DNA of 64,000 bases, from positions 16,932,510 to 16,996,509 of the forward strand of contig NC_067200.1 of assembly GCF_000699445.3 (NCBI RefSeq), in the 5' to 3' direction. A program made the translations under genes and the position numbers. Position 1 is the stretch's first letter; the number at the start of each line of letters is the position of its first letter. Below, in pieces: positions 60,601-64,000 of the stretch. The DNA is from Schistosoma haematobium (Eukaryota; Platyhelminthes; Trematoda; Strigeidida; Schistosomatidae). The notes beneath the pieces were generated by a model. The model ran no database searches. It saw only the letters and a program-made list of their open reading frames with translations, and had not been told where the DNA came from.

Positions 60601-60857
60601 GTCCAAACAAAGAACCCTGCAGTTAAGCAATAAAATAATTTATCGTATAATAATAATCCTATGTTATGTGTCTTTTACGAAATTTTTCCACTCTATTGAC
60701 ATCTTTTGTCTCAGTATTGTGGTGGTGTCGATTGGCGTACTAAACTTGATACTCAACGGGGGGCTGTTTTGGCCGCTGAGATAAAGAATAATGCCTTTAA
60801 ATTAGCTGGATGGACTGTCTGTAGTATATTGTCAGGTGCGGATCAATTAAAATTAGG
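48540..60857 (+). CDS. EIF3D: Translation initiation factor eIF3 subunit D (exons 1-8; 3' end off the right edge)
   Basis: Eight exons join in phase to about 512 residues of a family usually near 550. Motifs follow human eIF3d throughout: [22 protein letters not shown] then [25 protein letters not shown], an Arg/Gly/Gln-rich RNA-binding stretch in exon 4, [124 protein letters not shown], and [16 protein letters not shown]. eIF3d is a peripheral subunit of eIF3 with cap-binding activity on selected mRNAs. Two in-frame ATGs are possible (48501, 48540); 48540 is preferred because it is closer to the conserved start. The acidic C-terminal tail would follow beyond the window. Confidence 0.95.
48724..48769 (+). 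CDS. EIF3D: eIF3d exon 2
   Basis: 46 bp micro-exon ([15 protein letters not shown]) after a 40 bp intron. The donor GTTTCA is weak, but conservation fixes the junction. Confidence 0.85.
48804..48937 (+). CDS. EIF3D: eIF3d exon 3
   Basis: 134 bp after a 34 bp intron; [20 protein letters not shown]. Donor GTAAGT. Confidence 0.9.
48938..50082. other. eIF3d intron 3
   Basis: 1,145 bp with no recognised repeat or gene. Confidence 0.6.
50083..50462 (+). CDS. EIF3D: eIF3d exon 4
   Basis: 380 bp. Arg/Gly-rich RNA-binding segment ([18 protein letters not shown]) and [19 protein letters not shown]. Donor GTGAGT. Confidence 0.93.
50535..50818 (+). CDS. EIF3D: eIF3d exon 5
   Basis: 284 bp after a 72 bp intron. 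Contains [18 protein letters not shown] and [20 protein letters not shown]. Donor GTAAGT. Confidence 0.95.
50897..50907 (+). repeat. Target-site duplication, left (ATCTTGTAAAA)
   Basis: 11 bp identical to 54346-54356, bracketing the RTE insertion in eIF3d intron 5. Confidence 0.85.
51247..53331 (+). pseudogene. RTE ORF: deleted endonuclease plus RT
   Basis: 694 codons open. The endonuclease starts normally ([24 protein letters not shown]), then jumps at about 51810 from the early part (RYTLRV) straight to the late QIDHIAIS and SDHAL boxes. About 165 residues present in the copy at 4707-3499 are missing, with the frame kept. RT is complete up to YADD (53305-53316): [66 protein letters not shown]. 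It is lost to a frameshift (about two bases missing) right after the box. Confidence 0.9.
53312..53770 (+). pseudogene. RTE RT C-terminal part after the frameshift
   Basis: Continues in a new frame from just after [56 protein letters not shown], and [10 protein letters not shown] before a stop. A last open piece, 53902-54141, ends the protein ([20 protein letters not shown]). Confidence 0.85.
55586..55716 (+). CDS. EIF3D: eIF3d exon 6
   Basis: 131 bp. [18 protein letters not shown] then [20 protein letters not shown]. Acceptor ATATAG, donor GTAAGC. Confidence 0.93.
55860..56095 (+). mobile_element. RTE LINE 3' end, 5'-truncated, in eIF3d intron 6
   Basis: Matches the last ~200 bp of the element at 50908 (TTCTCTTCCC, CTACCACTAC, GTTCTACGTTGTTACTGACTG). 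Typical 5' truncation of a LINE insertion. Confidence 0.65.
57010..57213. mobile_element. Two Sm-alpha-like SINE pieces joined as a foldback
   Basis: On the minus strand (57140-57010): B-box segment (CGAGCCCCGGGTGG region), hammerhead, GCTTCCAGGTTTTC and GGTCTAGCTTC. On the plus strand (57140-57213): only a SINE 3' tail (GACTCATGAGTTCAATCTG, then ATCTCCACAAAACACATTCT). The tails form a perfect 25 bp inverted repeat, 57014-57038 and 57145-57169. Confidence 0.8.
57064..57119 (-). ncRNA. Type I hammerhead ribozyme, apparently intact
   Basis: On the minus strand: stem I arm GCGCACTG, core CTGAGGA, stem II GTCC-CATACTA-GGAC, GAAAC, minimal stem III, triplet GTC, then CAGTGC, which pairs perfectly with GCACTG. 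Predicted cleavage falls between 57074 and 57073. All invariant core positions are present. It lies in eIF3d intron 6, antisense to the gene. Confidence 0.85.
58191..58466 (+). CDS. EIF3D: eIF3d exon 7
   Basis: 276 bp, phase 0 both sides. Acidic insert (DDEEEDEDS) between FPEENPF and [19 protein letters not shown], longer than the human equivalent. Confidence 0.93.
58893..59085 (+). repeat. Long inverted repeat, left arm
   Basis: About 190 bp whose reverse complement recurs at 59924-60115; the middle ~150 bp, from CAGTTAAACCATTAGG to TAATAGTGCGAT, is nearly identical. In eIF3d intron 7. Confidence 0.85.
59086..59923. other. Spacer of the long inverted repeat
   Basis: About 840 bp. 59563-59790 (plus) reads [20 protein letters not shown] and [13 protein letters not shown], faintly like a terminal domain of retroelement proteins. 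No confident identification. Confidence 0.35.
59924..60115 (-). repeat. Long inverted repeat, right arm
   Basis: Reverse-complement partner of 58893-59085. Divergence is confined mainly to the outer and inner ~25 bp. Confidence 0.85.
60361..60473. mobile_element. Short inverted-repeat element (MITE-like), complete copy
   Basis: 113 bp with perfect 32 bp terminal inverted repeats (60361-60392 and 60442-60473), starting TGTAAAATCTCAGCGAATGA. The centre has AGGCTTGGACCAGATTGCC. Flanks GGAAGAGTGTATT and GGAAGAGTATT are nearly repeated. A half copy lies at 8245-8340. In eIF3d intron 7. Confidence 0.8.
60715..60857 (+). CDS. EIF3D: eIF3d exon 8
   Basis: 143 bp. [20 protein letters not shown] and [16 protein letters not shown]. 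The donor is taken as GTACGT at 60858, since reading on gives residues unlike the family; this end is less certain. Confidence 0.85.
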
Positions 60858-61452
60858 GTACGTTACTGTTTATTGTGATGAAATGTTGCACTATATGGGG
60901 CATTCTAATTATTGTAAGTATCCTCTATTCCTCTACCGCTGATTCGCAGATTTGAATTCTATGTTATATCGTTCAGATTGTCAGACAGGTAATATTACGA
61001 ACTCACCCAATGATTTGAACATAGTAACTCAGTGTTATTCTAGTATACAAGGTCCTAAGCAACCCCATAGTATAGTAGTCTTTCAGTTACGGTTATTATG
61101 TTGAGCATGTGATAATGTTTTCTTGGCTATCACACCAATGTTTATATGAATGGCTAAATCTCTTACACAAAAACGGATTCAATTGCTAAGCGCACGAGCA
61201 TCCACTTGTCTCTATAATTATGGTCGCTTACTATTATTATATTTCTGTAATGGTTTCAAAGAATGCTGATACTACTACTGGTGTGGATGTTTGTTACAAA
61301 TGCATAAGAACTCCCATTTACCACTTATTGCGTCGGAAACGAACTAATGCAGAGGAGAAAGCAAGACTTCACACTATGATTTAGTTATTCACCCTTTCTG
61401 ATTAAAACTAACCCAGAAACAGCAATAGGATCTCTGTCATTTTAAATATTTC

Positions 61453-63230
61453 GATCGTGGCTGCTACCTTTACGTAGTAGTCGAACTTGCCTGTCGTTAT
61501 GACTCGACTCAACTATACAACATGAAACGCATGTTCCTCTAGGCCCTATCATGTCAGGCAGGTCGGTTAAAAAACGGTAAGACTAAAAGTAACAACTTAA
61601 AGTCTGAGAGTGAAGTCTGACCGCTGATCGTACAAGGTGATGACAGCAGTATGGTGTTCCCCCAAACGTATAGCATCTTCAACGATTTTGCCTTCTTACA
61701 ACAAAGGAAAGGACAACCCTAAAATTTTCACACCTGACCTCACGAATTTCGTCTCTGACATTAAGACCTTTTGAACTGCGGAGCCAACTCATCAACCCAT
61801 AAAAAGGCTGCGCGCGTCCGACCTCAAGCAGTTGTCCTATGGGTTCTGCAATCACGCTCCCAGACCACCAAGATCGCCACTAATTCACCTTCCTTCCTAG
61901 TTCCTCCAAACAGAAGTATCCCTTCACAATGTGGGCAGCCGAGAGGTAACAACCGCCCTCACACCTCCATCAGCAACTGAGATCTTGTTCACAATCGAAT
62001 TCCTCCATCACCTCTTAATAATCCTTCCATCCTCACGACAACTCTTCTCATTTATCTTCGTCAACATGCCCCACCAACGCTAATGATTTGAGTTCAAGAA
62101 ACGTTATTCTTGGTCTCCTGAAGCCACTCTCTAAACTACATGCTGGAGCTTTTAATCTTCGAAACTTGTGTAGGATAGGACAACAGACTTCTTGAGCTAG
62201 GACTATAGAATTCCGCGTCATCGATGTATGCTGCGTCTCTGGGACGCACATACAGGGTCCAGGTACGGTCACTCATCAGACCTCACATTGTCATTATGAA
62301 GGAACGGCACGACTTGTCGTTCGAGTATCTGGACACCCCACTGCTATTTCCTTTTGCCTCGCTGGTTTAGGTGTAGCATTGATTTCTAAAACAGAACAGG
62401 CTCCCCTAGACTAGATTCCATTTAGCAATCGCTTCTGCGCTGTCTGACTAAACGGGGAAGTAAGAACTCGAAAAGATAAAGACACGCCGTTGCCTTTTGA
62501 TTGTCGCTCTCATTCACTGCCGCTCGGGTGAAGTTAACGCCGAGATTTATGAGCTTTTCAGCGCTCTGATTTAGTACTAATAGCAGCTAATTTTAATGAG
62601 TGGAACACTCCCATTAAGAATAGAGGCTATTCCCAGGTTACTAGTATTTTTGAACCACTGAGTAGATAGTGTCTGGGTCAGGAATAGGGTATTAGTTGAA
62701 TATGCAAATCGACTGTTGAGGTAAAAGAAAGTTTGATCAACTTAGGTGGTTGGGACATGTGTTATGTATGCCCGAACACCGTCCACCTCGACGCACAATG
62801 TTGTATGGTGTATGAACAGGCTGAAAGAGAGCTAGGGTCAGTCAAACTAAAGCATGGCATTAGTCCATAAAGTCATTGAAAATTGGACTGAGTCATTATG
62901 GCAGGAGTAGACTACTTGGTTGGGGTTTGTGTGACTATCGTAACCAATGGTTAAGCTGGCATGACTCAAAATCGTTCTTTATCTTACCCCGAATTCTGAG
63001 CTTTTGAATAACTCATAAGTTTTTTGTCTTTTGATTTCACCTACTTTTATTTTCTTAAATCATAAATTCGATCCTTAGTCTTTTAAATCACCACTAATAA
63101 TGTTACTACTTGAACTATTTTTTGGATTTGGCCTGAAAACTTCATCTCTGTGTGCTAATGGGGAATGTCAAATTGAATCGATTTACATATCCTCCAGTTT
63201 TTACTTTGTGATCTACTGACTGACATTTTA
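61453..63230 (+). mobile_element. RTE LINE copy with large internal deletion, in presumed eIF3d intron 8
   Basis: The 5' UTR (GTCAGGCAGGTCGGTTAA, AAGACTAAAAGTAAC) and first coding part are like 50908-51800; 61771-61980 is open. The endonuclease runs to about 62580 with stops. The sequence then jumps to the LINE 3' region at about 62600 ([22 protein letters not shown] block, CTACTTGGTTGGGG). It closes with CTACTGACTGAC at about 63215. The whole RT domain is missing. Confidence 0.75.
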
Positions 63231-64000
63231 CATATTCGGTTAACAGATCATTTTGAGTGCATGAATCTAGCGGTAGCTTCTATTAATTGATGTGTAATTA
63301 ATTGTGTATGTGTATAATTTTCAACAATAAATTAACTGCTTTCTCTAAGAGGTACAAGTCGTTACTGAATTATATATTGAATTTCTCAATAGTTTCCTAT
63401 TTTTCTGATGGAAATGGTTTGCGTCTCGAAAATTATGTCAGGATCTACCAAAAGGTTTAATAATCATATTTTAGTCGTATGATTTAAAACTTAGTTACCG
63501 AAATGTAGTTTTGTGTACTCATCTACTACTTCTCGAATAGCCAGAATGAAGTTTGTTGAGCGGAGTCCGAACTTAAAACCTAATGTCTGAACACATAGTC
63601 TGTCACCACTGAGCCATCCTTCATAGCTTTTATGTTTTTGTATAAACTAAAGAACTTTAGTCTATACGGTCATTTTTTTCGTGCTGTATTCAAAGTTTAT
63701 ATTAATTATGGTGTTAAATTTCAAGTCCTTTTTAAGAACTTATTGTAACTGTAGTTAGTTTCCTATAATAATAATTATTTCTGAAAAGGTATCTTTAAAC
63801 ATTAAGAATTTACCCATGTTATAGATGTCCCATTTTTGTTCTGTTTGTCAATAGATTTACTGTTCAAATATTCTTTTTGCCATGTTGATAGCCTTCTACA
63901 TCCGGTATCTACTATAATTCGAACGTTCCATATATGTTGATACGTAATAATGTTATTCCGCATCCACATTTCGAATGTCATTACATGTTTCTTCTTAGTA
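63231..64000. other. Presumed eIF3d intron 8, nothing recognised
   Basis: No eIF3d exon (family block after LKLGYVSR) or other coding resemblance seen before the edge. Confidence 0.4.

Overview
The window is AT-rich, intron-rich and packed with decayed retroelements. It looks like nuclear DNA of a blood fluke (Schistosoma or a close relative). The evidence is RTE-clade LINEs of the SR2/Perere-3 type, CR1-like LINEs, a Boudicca/CsRn1-type LTR retrotransposon with a CHCC gag knuckle and a tRNA-Trp primer site, tRNA-derived SINEs carrying hammerhead ribozymes (the Sm-alpha type), and very short 5' introns in a conserved gene. No species is assigned.

Three conserved host genes can be read, with exon phases that join in frame. 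(1) 7143 down to 842, minus strand: the 5' end of a Src-family tyrosine kinase. Two exons give the N-terminal region and SH3 domain; SH2 and kinase exons lie beyond the left edge. (2) 29147 down to 16700, minus strand: a complete five-exon gene for a GHITM/TMBIM5-like mitochondrial inner-membrane protein of 371 residues. (3) 48540 rightwards, plus strand: eight exons of translation initiation factor eIF3 subunit D, with its 3' end beyond the right edge. A fourth, unidentified minus-strand gene leaves an acidic last coding exon at 40351-40127 and a probable preceding exon at 40546-40449.

Layout: 0.8-7.1 kb, Src-like gene with a LINE in its 5.8 kb intron; 7.4-15.6 kb, old CR1-like LINEs, SINE pieces and a Gypsy RT fragment; 16.6-29.2 kb, GHITM gene with LINE, Gypsy and SINE debris and a hammerhead in its introns; 29.5-32.3 kb, inverted copies of a 0.4 kb repeat; 33.0-38.2 kb, a structurally complete, recently inserted but catalytically broken LTR retrotransposon; 38.6-48.5 kb, CR1 debris, the orphan acidic exons and an older minus-strand LTR element; 48.5-64 kb, eIF3d with introns holding a 3.4 kb RTE insertion with target-site duplication, further RTE pieces, a hammerhead foldback, a ~190 bp inverted repeat pair and a short inverted-repeat element.

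The host genes are housekeeping or signalling functions with no evident shared pathway. The most distinctive material is structural: ribozyme-bearing SINEs, long inverted repeats inside a transcribed intron, and a young LTR element whose RT and integrase active sites are both mutated.
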